Of a DNA stretch of 64,000 nucleotides, positions 38,256-46,861 are shown in pieces (the first letter of the stretch is position 1; each line of letters starts with the position of its first letter). Made by a program: the position numbers and the translations under genes. The notes beneath the pieces were generated by a model, which was not told where the DNA came from, ran no database searches, and saw nothing but the letters and a program-made list of their open reading frames with translations. The stretch is from Flavobacterium aeripolare (GTDB lineage Bacteria > Bacteroidota > Bacteroidia > Flavobacteriales > Flavobacteriaceae). The DNA lies in contig NZ_JABSNL010000009.1 in the NCBI RefSeq assembly GCF_013294025.1, positions 99,868 through 163,867 on the forward strand, written 5' to 3'.

Positions 38256-39332
38256 TCAATGATCGCCATATCCTACATCATCCATTTTTCCGCTAAACAC
38301 CTTATATTGAATTATGAAATAGGTAATTACTAATGCAAGTGCAATTACAAACCAATAGACTCCTACCGAAAGTCCATATTCTCCTGCCGCAGTATTGTAG
38401 ATAGTCAAAGAAGGATTCACCGAATTTGTAGACGGCAAAACATTAGGAAAAATAGAAGCTGCAGTAGAGGTAAAACCGCCAAGTAAAAACAAACTTGAGA
38501 ATAAAAATCCTGCTCCATCATGTTGAAACGATCTTACTTTAAACAATCCAAAAATACCCACAAAACAAAGCACAGGAAACAGCAATAATATGGGGTAATC
38601 CAAGAAATTATGAAAAGGCTGTGGTTCTATTTTGTGCCAAATAGAAAGTGATATTATCACTAAAGCGGTAAGTACAAAATTCAGCTTAAAGACGATTTCT
38701 CTTAGTCGCACATTCATATCTGAATTTGTTTTATAAATAATCCAATTTGCGCCGTGAATCATTAGCGCTACAACACTAACCACACCTAAAAACAATGTAA
38801 ACCAATCTATAATCCCTAGTTGATCAGCCTGCGGACTGAAGCTAGGATTCCACAAAGGTAAAAAGAAAAAGTGCGCTTCTTGCGTCGAAACCCCATTAGT
38901 GACCATCCCTAAATTAACCCCACGAACCACGTTTCCTAAAGCAACTCCAAAAAATAATGCTAGTAATAAACTCGCGATACCAAAAGCTTTATCCCATACC
39001 GCTTCCCACATAGGATGGTGGATTTGCCCACGTAATTCTAAACCAACTGCCCTAAAAATAAGCAACCACAATATCATCATCAAAGGCAAGTAAAATCCGC
39101 TAAATGAAGAGGCATAAAGCGTAGGAAAAGCAAAAAACAAAACACCTCCTGCAGCAATTAACCATACTTCATTAGCATCCCAAAACGGACCTATAGCATT
39201 TGTAATTGCTTTTTTATCCTTTTCAGTTTTAGCAAAAAACAAATGAATTATCCCCGCACCAAAATCGTAGCCGTCCAGAATTACATAGACTGCTAAAATT
39301 CCCATTAAAACAACATACCAAAAGAATTCCAT
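38256..39332 (-). CDS. cydB: Cytochrome bd ubiquinol oxidase subunit II
   Basis: 358 residues, about nine membrane helices. Signature N-terminus ILAVYVILDGYDFGAGIIHL, then NAIGPFWDANEVWLIAAGG and FRAVGLELRGQIHHP. Subunit II of the high-affinity bd oxidase, which reduces oxygen to water with quinol and no proton pumping. It lies 5 bp after cydA on the same strand. bd oxidases are known to resist sulfide, which suits the surrounding sulfur genes. Confidence 0.96.
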   Translation of the reverse strand: MEFFWYVVLMGILAVYVILDGYDFGAGIIHLFFAKTEKDKKAITNAIGPFWDANEVWLIAAGGVLFFAFPTLYASSFSGFYLPLMMILWLLIFRAVGLELRGQIHHPMWEAVWDKAFGIASLLLALFFGVALGNVVRGVNLGMVTNGVSTQEAHFFFLPLWNPSFSPQADQLGIIDWFTLFLGVVSVVALMIHGANWIIYKTNSDMNVRLREIVFKLNFVLTALVIISLSIWHKIEPQPFHNFLDYPILLLFPVLCFVGIFGLFKVRSFQHDGAGFLFSSLFLLGGFTSTAASIFPNVLPSTNSVNPSLTIYNTAAGEYGLSVGVYWFVIALALVITYFIIQYKVFSGKMDDVGYGDH

Positions 39333-39337
39333 AATTT

Positions 39338-40669
39338 TTATTTTTTTACAGTTCCTGGACCATTTTTAATAATCTTACCCACTAAGAGTAAAAACAACAA
39401 ACCTAACAACATATACAGTCCCACGAAGCCCAATAAGGTAAATAATGTATTACCCGAAGAAACTGTAGGCGATGCTCCTGCAGACGTGCGTAGTAAATTG
39501 TAAACTAACCAAGGTTGTCTACCTAACTCTGAGGTATACCAGCCTGTAGTGTTTGCTATATAAGGAAATGGCATCATAAAGAACAATGCCCATAAAATCC
39601 ACTTGGTTTCAAAGAGTTTTTTTCTAAATAATTGAAGCACCGCCAAGGACATTAACCCTATAAAAAGCGTTCCTAAACCTACCATAATATGGTAAGCATA
39701 ATAAAGTCCCGAAATATTGGTAGGATGGGTACTTTCGTCAAACTGATCTAGTCCTTTCACTGTAGTGTCCCAACTGCCGTAAGTCAAAAAGCTTAAAACA
39801 TTAGGCACCGCAATTTTATTGTCTAGTTTTTTATCCTTCACGTCAGGCTGCCCTATCAGTACAATCTCGGCTCCTTTTTCCTCCGTATGAAAAATTCCTT
39901 CCATAGCAGCAAAAGTGACTGGCTGGTATTTCACCACATTTTTTGCCAATAAATCGCCTGTAGGAACCGCTACAATTAAGCTCGAAATCAATCCAAATAC
40001 CACTCCCGTTTTTAGGAACAACTTTCCGTAGGATACATTTCGTTTACTTAAGATATATAAAGCACCAATCCCTGCAACCACAAATGAACTCGTTACTAAT
40101 GAAGCCGCTTGATTGTGCAAATAAGAGGGCCACAACCACGGATTTGCAAATAAAGCACCAAAGTTATTTAATACAAACTTTCCGTTAGCTAGAATTTCGT
40201 AACCCACAGGATTTTGCATCCAGGAGTGCGTGGCAATAATTAAAAAACCACTTGCCCAAGACCCTATAAATATGAGCAATCCAGTGACAAAATGCCATTT
40301 ATGCCCGATAATTTTTTCTCCAAAGAGAAACATTCCTAGAAAAGAAGATTCGAGAAAAAAGGAGAACATGCCTTCCATGGCTAATGTTTGCCCAATAATG
40401 CCTCCCGTCAATTCAGAAAACTTAGCCCAATTGGTTCCAAATTGAAACTCCATAGGAATACCGGTTACCACACCCATTGCAAAATTCAATGCAAATATTT
40501 TCATCCAAAAGTGGGTGGCTTTATTATAAGTTATATCATCTGTTCTAAGAAATTTCCATTTAAAATAAACAATGATTAAGGACAAACCCATTGTTAATTG
40601 CGGAAAGAGATAGTGAAAAGTAATTGTGAATGCAAACTGCATTCTGTCGTAGAAAAGCATTTCTTCCAT
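39338..40669 (-). CDS. cydA: Cytochrome bd ubiquinol oxidase subunit I
   Basis: 443 residues from the ATG at 40669 (MEEMLFYDRMQFAFTI). The upstream in-frame ATG at 40711 lies ahead of the predicted transcription start near 40681 and 4 bp from the operator, so the inner start is preferred. Motifs: FHYLFPQLTMGLSL, the heme ligand regions FQFGTNW and GWYTSELGRQPW, and a short Q-loop (NVLSFLTYGSWDTTVKGL). About nine membrane helices. Promoter region shared with the divergent MBL-rhodanese gene. Confidence 0.95.
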   Translation of the reverse strand: MEEMLFYDRMQFAFTITFHYLFPQLTMGLSLIIVYFKWKFLRTDDITYNKATHFWMKIFALNFAMGVVTGIPMEFQFGTNWAKFSELTGGIIGQTLAMEGMFSFFLESSFLGMFLFGEKIIGHKWHFVTGLLIFIGSWASGFLIIATHSWMQNPVGYEILANGKFVLNNFGALFANPWLWPSYLHNQAASLVTSSFVVAGIGALYILSKRNVSYGKLFLKTGVVFGLISSLIVAVPTGDLLAKNVVKYQPVTFAAMEGIFHTEEKGAEIVLIGQPDVKDKKLDNKIAVPNVLSFLTYGSWDTTVKGLDQFDESTHPTNISGLYYAYHIMVGLGTLFIGLMSLAVLQLFRKKLFETKWILWALFFMMPFPYIANTTGWYTSELGRQPWLVYNLLRTSAGASPTVSSGNTLFTLLGFVGLYMLLGLLFLLLVGKIIKNGPGTVKK

Positions 40670-40686
40670 ACTGCTATTTTTTTTTG

Positions 40687-40732
40687 TAAAGCTACCCGTA
40701 AATTTAGCCATTTTATGTAACTCAAGTCACAT
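40687..40732 (-). promoter_or_regulatory. Crp/Fnr-type site and promoter of cydAB
   Basis: TGTAAC-TCAA-GTCACA lies within 40715-40732. On the minus strand the -7 element is TAGCTTTA (40694-40687), 36.5 nt from the site centre. This gives a centre near -42, as in class II activation. Confidence 0.65.
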
Positions 40733-40824
40733 AAAACCGGTTTAAATCCTGATAATTATCATCCTCTGTTATATAAAGTCGTAATAACTTTGCTTTGAAC
40801 AATTTCTGTAAAAAATTGTTGCTT

Positions 40825-40870
40825 ATGTAACATTAGTCACGTCCTATTACAAACACAACAAGTATCTTTG
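40825..40870 (+). promoter_or_regulatory. Crp/Fnr-type site and promoter of the MBL-rhodanese gene
   Basis: TGTAAC-ATTA-GTCACG (within 40825-40842) is followed by a perfect -7 element TATCTTTG (40863-40870), again 36.5 nt from site centre to last base. There is no -33 TTG, which fits an activator-dependent promoter. Confidence 0.68.
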
Positions 40871-40895
40871 CTACATCATAATAAAAAGAACTATC

Positions 40896-42311
40896 ATGAA
40901 AATAGAACAAATATATACAGGATGTTTAGCGCAAGGCGCTTATTACATTATTTCAAATGGAGAAGCGGCTATTATTGATCCACTACGCGAAGTACAACCT
41001 TACTTAGATAGACTTCAAAGAGACAATGTGAAATTGAAATATATTTTTGAAACTCATTTTCATGCTGATTTTGTTTCTGGACATGTTGACTTGAGTAAAG
41101 AAACCGGTGCTCCCATTGTTTATGGACCAACAGCTAAACCAGAGTTTGAAGCTATTATTGCAATAGACGAACAAGAATTTACCATAGGAAACATCACAAT
41201 AAAAGCATTGCACACGCCAGGGCATACTATGGAGAGTACTACCTACTTGCTAATGGATGAAAATGGTAAAGAGTATGCTATTTTCTCTGGAGATACTTTG
41301 TTTATAGGTGATGTGGGTAGACCTGATTTAGCTCAAAAAGCAGCCGATATGACGCAAGAGCAATTAGCGGCAACATTGTATCATTCTTTAAGAGATAAGA
41401 TAATGACACTTGCTGATGATGTTATTGTATATCCTGCGCATGGTGCTGGAAGTGCTTGCGGTAAAAACATGAGCAAGGAAACTGTAGGAACTATAGGCAA
41501 CCAAAAAGAGACTAATTATGCTTTAAGAGCAAATATGACCGAAGCTGAATTCATTAAAGAAGTAACAGACGGTTTATTGCCTCCTCCTGCTTATTTTGGG
41601 ATGAATGTTGCCATGAATAAAAAAGGATATGACAGTTTTGAATCTGTGTTAAATAATGGTATGCAAGCGATTACAGTAGCAAATCTAGAAAGCACAGTGG
41701 AAGATGCTGGTGCATTATTATTGGACACACGTAAAAATGGTGTTTTTGCTAAGGGATTTATTCCGCAATCAATAAATATAGGTATTGATGGAGACTTTGC
41801 ACCATGGGTGGGAGCACTAATTGCTGATGTTAAGCAACCTATCATACTTGTAACAGAAGTTGGTCACGAAGAAGAATCTGTGACTCGCTTAAGCCGTGTG
41901 GGTTTTGATAATATAATCGGACATTTAGAAGGTGGATTTGAGGCTTGGGCCAAAGCAGGAAAAGAAATTGATACCGTAAATAGAATCACAGCCGAAGCAT
42001 TTTCTAAAGAGGTTAAAATTGGCGAAAGCAAAGTAATTGATGTTCGAAAAGAAACAGAATATGCTGCTGAGCACGTGGATGAAGCATTTAGTAAACCCCT
42101 AGCTAACATTAACGACTGGGTAAAAGATATTGATCCAAAAAAACCGTTCTTTTTACATTGTGCAGGCGGTTACCGTAGTATGATTGCTGCCTCTATTTTG
42201 CAAGCAAGAGGTTTTAGAAACTTTAAAGAAGTCGAAGGTGGCTTTAATGCCATCTCAAAAACGACAGTACCTAAAACTAACTTTGTTTGTCAAAGCAAAG
42301 TTTTAAAATAA
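40896..42311 (+). CDS. MBL-fold hydrolase with two rhodanese domains (persulfide-dioxygenase-like)
   Basis: 471 residues. Residues 1-240 are a metallo-beta-lactamase fold of the ETHE1/persulfide dioxygenase group: FETHFHADFVSGH, LHTPGHTMEST, IFSGDTLFIGDVGRPDL and VYPAHGAGSACGKN. Residues 260-365 form a rhodanese domain without active Cys (IILVTEVGHEEE). Residues 370-465 form a second with the Cys loop PFFLHCAGGYRSM. It likely oxidises or transfers glutathione-type persulfides in the cytosol. Regulated by a Crp/Fnr-type site shared in geometry with cydAB. Some relatives are annotated only as hydroxyacylglutathione hydrolase-like. Confidence 0.9.
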   Translation: MKIEQIYTGCLAQGAYYIISNGEAAIIDPLREVQPYLDRLQRDNVKLKYIFETHFHADFVSGHVDLSKETGAPIVYGPTAKPEFEAIIAIDEQEFTIGNITIKALHTPGHTMESTTYLLMDENGKEYAIFSGDTLFIGDVGRPDLAQKAADMTQEQLAATLYHSLRDKIMTLADDVIVYPAHGAGSACGKNMSKETVGTIGNQKETNYALRANMTEAEFIKEVTDGLLPPPAYFGMNVAMNKKGYDSFESVLNNGMQAITVANLESTVEDAGALLLDTRKNGVFAKGFIPQSINIGIDGDFAPWVGALIADVKQPIILVTEVGHEEESVTRLSRVGFDNIIGHLEGGFEAWAKAGKEIDTVNRITAEAFSKEVKIGESKVIDVRKETEYAAEHVDEAFSKPLANINDWVKDIDPKKPFFLHCAGGYRSMIAASILQARGFRNFKEVEGGFNAISKTTVPKTNFVCQSKVLK

Positions 42312-42456
42312 TAAATTAACGTCAATTTAATACTACTGTTTTAGTACGCTAAAAAAAAGTCCCTATCTTTATCTTAATGATCTGTAGGACAATATTTTTA
42401 TCTTTTTTCCTAGCAGTAGTATTGTTTGATAGTAGAAGTAGAAAATAAAGCACCAT

Positions 42457-43287
42457 ATGAATAACAAACAATGTTGTACAGAATCAAATGACAAAGTATT
42501 AGATCAAAACTATTGGGATGGCCAATACAAAGCCAATACCACCGGTTGGGATCTAGGAGTTATTTCGCCTCCTTTGAAGGCTTATATTGATGCCATCGAG
42601 GATAAAAATAGCGCTATTTTAATTCCTGGATGCGGCAATACATATGAGGCAGCTTATTTACTTGAGGTGGGCTTTACAAATATCACGGTAATTGATATAG
42701 CGCCCACACTAATAAGAATCCTGCAACAGAAATTTGCTACTAACAATAATATTAAAATTGTTTTAGGTGATTTTTTTAAACATCAGGGTAGTTACGATTT
42801 AATCATTGAGCAAACATTTTTTTGCGCATTACCTCCTACCATGCGTCAAGAGTATGTTGCTAAAATGCACGATCTACTCGCTAAAAACGGAAAGTTAGCA
42901 GGAGTATTATTCAATAGAACTTTCACAGCGGGTCCTCCTTTTGGCGGAAGCCAAGAAGAATATAAGATGCTTTTTAAAGATGCCTTTGAGGTTTTGTCTA
43001 TGGATGTTTCCAATAATTCAATTGCTCCAAGGGCAAATACAGAGCTTTTTATAGAATTAAAGAAAATGGATGACACAAATGTTAACTTATATAACTTGGA
43101 AGGAATCATTACAAATGATAGCACTAGTGCTGTTGTATCAAAATTAGAAAAGCTAGAGAGCGTTTTGAACGTGAGTATAAATACTGATTTTACAACACTT
43201 TTATTAGTAAGTACAAATGAGTTTCCGTTATTAGAATTACAAGAAGTGCTTTCTTACGATAATAACTTAAAAATAAACACACTATAA
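42457..43287 (+). CDS. TPMT-family SAM-dependent methyltransferase with C-terminal HMA-like extension
   Basis: 276 residues. Residues 15-200 are a class I methyltransferase of the thiopurine methyltransferase type: NYWDGQYKANTTGWDLG, SAM loop ILIPGCGNTYEAAYLLE, ITVIDIAPTLI, and IIEQTFFCALPP. The last ~75 residues (EGIITNDSTSAVVSKLEKLE, then VLNVSINTDFTTLLLVST) look like a ferredoxin-like HMA domain whose CxxC is missing. Members methylate thiols, sulfide, selenide or tellurite. First of three close genes with the 64-residue membrane protein and thioredoxin. Confidence 0.85.
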   Translation: MNNKQCCTESNDKVLDQNYWDGQYKANTTGWDLGVISPPLKAYIDAIEDKNSAILIPGCGNTYEAAYLLEVGFTNITVIDIAPTLIRILQQKFATNNNIKIVLGDFFKHQGSYDLIIEQTFFCALPPTMRQEYVAKMHDLLAKNGKLAGVLFNRTFTAGPPFGGSQEEYKMLFKDAFEVLSMDVSNNSIAPRANTELFIELKKMDDTNVNLYNLEGIITNDSTSAVVSKLEKLESVLNVSINTDFTTLLLVSTNEFPLLELQEVLSYDNNLKINTL

Positions 43288-43288
43288 A

Positions 43289-43483
43289 ATGAAGCAAATT
43301 CTCTTTACAAATTGGCATGCCATGCGCTGGATTCGTTTAGCGATAGGCTTATTTTTGATTCAACAAGCTTTTCAATACCGCCAACCATTATTTGGTTTTA
43401 TGGCAGCCTTCTTCTTATTTCAAGCAGCATTTAACTCTGGTTGTGGATTAAATGGATGCAATGTACCAACACATAAAAAATAA
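43289..43483 (+). CDS. Small DUF2892-like membrane protein
   Basis: 64 residues. Start MKQILFTNWHAMRWIRLAIG, then two hydrophobic helices (LAIGLFLIQQAFQY; LFGFMAAFFLFQAAFNSG) and a Cys-containing end CGLNGCNVP. Proteins of this type are often next to or fused to rhodaneses and may bring sulfane sulfur to the membrane. One base separates it from the methyltransferase stop, and its stop is 5 bp before the thioredoxin ATG, so the three genes form one transcription unit. Confidence 0.75.
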   Translation: MKQILFTNWHAMRWIRLAIGLFLIQQAFQYRQPLFGFMAAFFLFQAAFNSGCGLNGCNVPTHKK

Positions 43484-43487
43484 AAAA

Positions 43488-43790
43488 ATGAGTAGTTTTC
43501 ATGATATTATAAATTCAGACAAACCTGTATTAGTAGATTTTTTTGCTACTTGGTGTGGACCTTGTAAAATGCTTGCTCCTGTTTTAAAAGAAGTAAAAGA
43601 CAACTTTGAAGAACGCATTTCGATAATAAAAATTGATGTGGATAAAAACCAGCAACTTGCGTCGCAATATCAAGTTCGTGGCGTACCTACAATGATTTTA
43701 TTCCAAAACGGAAAACAATTGTGGAGACAATCTGGTGTTTTACAAAAAAAAGATATCATCAATGTTATTTTAGAAAAGAGTAATCAATAA
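43488..43790 (+). CDS. Thioredoxin
   Basis: 100 residues from the ATG at 43488 (MSSFHDIINSDKPVLVDFF); an upstream in-frame ATG at 43452 lies inside the previous gene. Active site ATWCGPCKMLAP (C23, C26), cis-Pro motif RGVPTMILF. Reduces disulfides and probably persulfides here. Last gene of the methyltransferase operon. No signal peptide, so cytosolic. Not given trxA because other thioredoxins are to be expected in the genome. Confidence 0.93.
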   Translation: MSSFHDIINSDKPVLVDFFATWCGPCKMLAPVLKEVKDNFEERISIIKIDVDKNQQLASQYQVRGVPTMILFQNGKQLWRQSGVLQKKDIINVILEKSNQ

Positions 43791-44008
43791 CAATCAAGCA
43801 CTATCAAATTTCGTATTTGAAATTCTTATTGTTGCCTTAGTGGTTGTGCTTACTATTATTAAGTAGGTTGTGCTTTTGTAACTTGTGCGATAATATATAA
43901 ATCATTAACTGTCATTTAATATGGAAGTCTAATGAGCTGATTGATTTTTAAAATGTTTGTTCCAAAATAAAAAAAAGTAAATCAAATTACTTTTTTTTTA
44001 CAATTGAA

Positions 44009-44035
44009 TTAACCAAATGGTTAAACTAAATAGTT
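44009..44035 (+). promoter_or_regulatory. Tandem TetR-type operators
   Basis: TTAACCA-AA-TGGTTAA (44009-44024) is a perfect palindrome. A second, AACTA-AA-TAGTT (44024-44035), is centred 13 bp downstream. Both fit AACYAAATRGTT. They end 7 bp before the TetR start codon, which suggests autoregulation of the efflux operon. Confidence 0.75.
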
Positions 44036-44041
44036 AGCAAA

Positions 44042-44635
44042 ATGACTACTGAAGAAAAAATATTTAATGCCGCGCAAATCGTGTTTCAAAAAAAGGGTTT
44101 TTCGGGTGCTAGAATGCAGGAAATTGCAGACCAAGCCGGTATAAACAAAGCCATGTTACATTATTGTTTTAAAAATAAACAGCTACTATTTGAAGCCGTT
44201 TTTAAAAACGCATTTAGCCAACTAGCACCACAGATAAACGAAATATTCAATTCAGAGGCAACAGTATTTAAAAAAATAAAGAAATTCACTCAAAACTACA
44301 TTTCGTTTGTGATTAAGAATCCATTTTTACCTGCATTTGTAATTCAAGAAATGAATAACAATCCCGAATTTGTAGCTAATTTTCTTAAAAATAAAAATGC
44401 TCCTGACGCTTCCAATTTTATTTTGCAAATAGAAAACGAAATGACGGCAGGAATTATAAAAAAAGGCAATCCAAAACAGCTTTTATTGGACATCCTCTCA
44501 ATGACTATTTTTCCTTTTGCAGCTCAAATGCTCGTTAAAGGCATTATAAAACTATCTGACAATGAATTCAATACCTTGATGGAAGAACGTAAAATTACTG
44601 TTTCAGAACAAATTATTAACGCTATAAAAAAATGA
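44042..44635 (+). CDS. TetR/AcrR-family regulator (CecR-like)
   Basis: 197 residues. N-terminal helix-turn-helix with AAQIVFQKKGFSGARMQEIA, DQAGINKAMLHYCFKNKQLLFEAVF. The C-terminal helical ligand domain is variable. First gene of an efflux operon (tolC-like, HlyD, two ATPases, two permeases), the order of E. coli cecR-ybhGFSR. Its stop overlaps the tolC-like start by 4 bp (ATGA). Represses the operon by binding the tandem palindromes upstream, by inference. Confidence 0.93.
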   Translation: MTTEEKIFNAAQIVFQKKGFSGARMQEIADQAGINKAMLHYCFKNKQLLFEAVFKNAFSQLAPQINEIFNSEATVFKKIKKFTQNYISFVIKNPFLPAFVIQEMNNNPEFVANFLKNKNAPDASNFILQIENEMTAGIIKKGNPKQLLLDILSMTIFPFAAQMLVKGIIKLSDNEFNTLMEERKITVSEQIINAIKK

Positions 44636-45889
44636 AAAAAATAATTATTCTAGTACTTATTATAGTTCCTTTTTTTACTACAGCACAACAACATCTGTCT
44701 TTAGAAGACTGTTATACTTTGGTAAATAAGAACTATCCTATTGCAAAGCAAAGTAAATTATTACAAGAAAAATCAGCTTTAGACATTGCAACTATCAACC
44801 TTGGAAAACTACCTAGACTTGACCTAAATGCGCAAGTAACCTATCAATCTGATGTGACACAATTACCTATAAAAATTCCAAACTTAACGGTTGACCCTGC
44901 TAATAAAGACCAATATAAAGCAACTTTTGATGTCAATCAAATACTTTATAACGGTGGGTTAATCAATGCAAACGCCCAACTGAAAGAGATACAAACAAAA
45001 ACACAACAGCAACAAGTTCAAGTGAATTTGTATCAATTGAAATCAAAGATTAACCAGCTCTATTTTTCTATTTTACTATCGCAAGAAAAAATGGAAATTC
45101 TCAAAGCCAAACAACAACAGTTAGTTTCTAAAGTAAATGAAGTAAAAACAGCAGTGAAATATGGTGCCATTTTAGCTGCTTCTGAAAAAATTTTAGAAGC
45201 TGAAAGTCTAAAAATAAAACAGCAGCTTACAGAAATTACTTATGATAAAAAGAGGTTTATAGCAAATTTAGCTTCATTAACCTTTTCAACAATACCAGAC
45301 AATGTGATTTTAATTAAACCAATTTTTGAAAAAAAATTTTACTACCATTAACTGCCGCCCAGAATTACAGCTATTTGATCTACAAAACCAACAAATTGAA
45401 CATTCTAAAACTATCATTACAAAGAACAAAGTGCCTAAAATAAATGCATTTGGACAAGCAGGATATGGAAATCCAGGTTTGAATATGTTGGACAATTCTT
45501 TTCAAACATTTTATATGTTGGGTGTAAAAGCTAATTGGAATGTATTTGATTGGAACAAATCCAAAAAAGAAAAAGAAGCATTAACTATTTCGGAAGCAAT
45601 TATTGATACCGAAAGAGAAACCTTTCTTGTCAACACTAACTTACAATTACAAGAAATGGAAAACGAAATAAACAAACTTGATGAAATTACGAGTACTGAT
45701 TCTGAAATTATTGCTTTACGCCAATACGTAGTAAAATCAGCTGATTCACAATTAAAAAATGGGGTGATTAAGGCATCTGATTATTTAATCGAGTTGACAA
45801 ATTTGTATGAAGCGAAATTGAATCAAAAAATACATGAAATACAATTAGATTTAGCTAATGCTAATTATTTAATTATAAACGGAAATTAA
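44632..45889 (+). pseudogene. TolC-family outer membrane efflux protein, split by a frameshift at A8
   Basis: Two reading frames carry one TolC-like protein: 44632-45351 (signal peptide KKIIILVLIIVPFFTTAQQ, then the first coiled-coil/barrel repeat) and 45326-45889 (second repeat, ending [12 protein letters not shown]). The joint falls in an A8 tract at 45329-45336. With seven A the protein would read through from PIFEKN into [13 protein letters not shown], about 418 residues, normal for the family. So the gene is either disabled, switched by slippage, rescued by transcriptional slippage, or misread by sequencing. An intact protein would be the outer membrane channel of the ABC pump encoded downstream. 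Confidence 0.85.
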
Positions 45890-45952
45890 TTATAGCCTCA
45901 GATAAATTCGTAATTCTTAGAAATTAAGTGACGAATAATAAATTAAACGAAC

Positions 45953-46840
45953 ATGAAAAAATACATAATAATTTTACTTACTATAAGTTTTATTTCTTGC
46001 AATAAAAATGATGAAAAGGCAGATGGCTACGGAAATTTTGAAGCCACGGAAACTACAATTTCAGCAGAAGCAAATGGAAAAATAATCTTTCTAAACCTTG
46101 AAGAAGGCGATATTCTTGAAGCCGAGAAACAAGTAGGTTTAATTGATACCACACAATTGTATTTTAATAAACAACAACTGATTGCTTCTAAAAATACTGT
46201 TTACTCAAAATCTACAAATGTAGTATCACAAATTACTGTTTTACAAGAGCAATTAAAAACAACATTGATTGAGAGAAACCGCATTCAGAATATGTTTGCA
46301 GAAAATGCAGCTACTAAACGTCAATTAGATGAAATTAACGGTAAAGTAAATGTCCTCAATGAACAAATAAAAAGCGTAAAAACACAAGACGCTCCTATTG
46401 TAAATGAGGCCAAATCTATCGCTATTCAAATAGATAAAATAGACGATCAAATTGAGAAAAGTAAAATTACGAACCCTATAAAAGGTACCGTTTTAGCCAA
46501 ATATGCTGAAGCTAATGAGATCACTTCTTTTGGAAAACCACTGTACAAAATTGCAGATATTTCAGAAATGACATTGCGAGTGTATATTAGCGAAACCCAG
46601 TTAGCACACATCCAAACAAATCAAAAAATAACTGTCAAAATAGATGCTGAGCAAGATATGAAATCATATACAGGAATAATTTCATGGATTTCTTCATCGG
46701 CTGAGTTTACACCAAAAACGATTCAAACAAAAGAGGAGCGCGTGAATCTAGTGTATGCTGCGAAAGTAAAAGTAAAAAATGATGGTAGTTTAAAAATAGG
46801 AATGCCCGCTGAAATGTGGATTCAGAGTTTGAACAAATAA
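45953..46840 (+). CDS. HlyD/YbhG-type periplasmic adaptor lipoprotein
   Basis: 295 residues. Lipoprotein signal MKKYIIILLTISFISC with C16. Barrel-sandwich halves: GNFEATETTISAEANGKI near the start and KGTVLAKYAEANEITSFGKP after the coiled-coil hairpin (about 85-170, LKTTLIERNRIQNMF and NEQIKSVK). A membrane-proximal domain closes the protein. It links the inner membrane ABC permeases to the TolC-type channel, as YbhG does. 63 bp after the tolC-like gene; 21 bp before the first ATPase. Confidence 0.9.
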   Translation: MKKYIIILLTISFISCNKNDEKADGYGNFEATETTISAEANGKIIFLNLEEGDILEAEKQVGLIDTTQLYFNKQQLIASKNTVYSKSTNVVSQITVLQEQLKTTLIERNRIQNMFAENAATKRQLDEINGKVNVLNEQIKSVKTQDAPIVNEAKSIAIQIDKIDDQIEKSKITNPIKGTVLAKYAEANEITSFGKPLYKIADISEMTLRVYISETQLAHIQTNQKITVKIDAEQDMKSYTGIISWISSSAEFTPKTIQTKEERVNLVYAAKVKVKNDGSLKIGMPAEMWIQSLNK

Positions 46841-46861
46841 AGCTGATCCTTAAATTTAATT

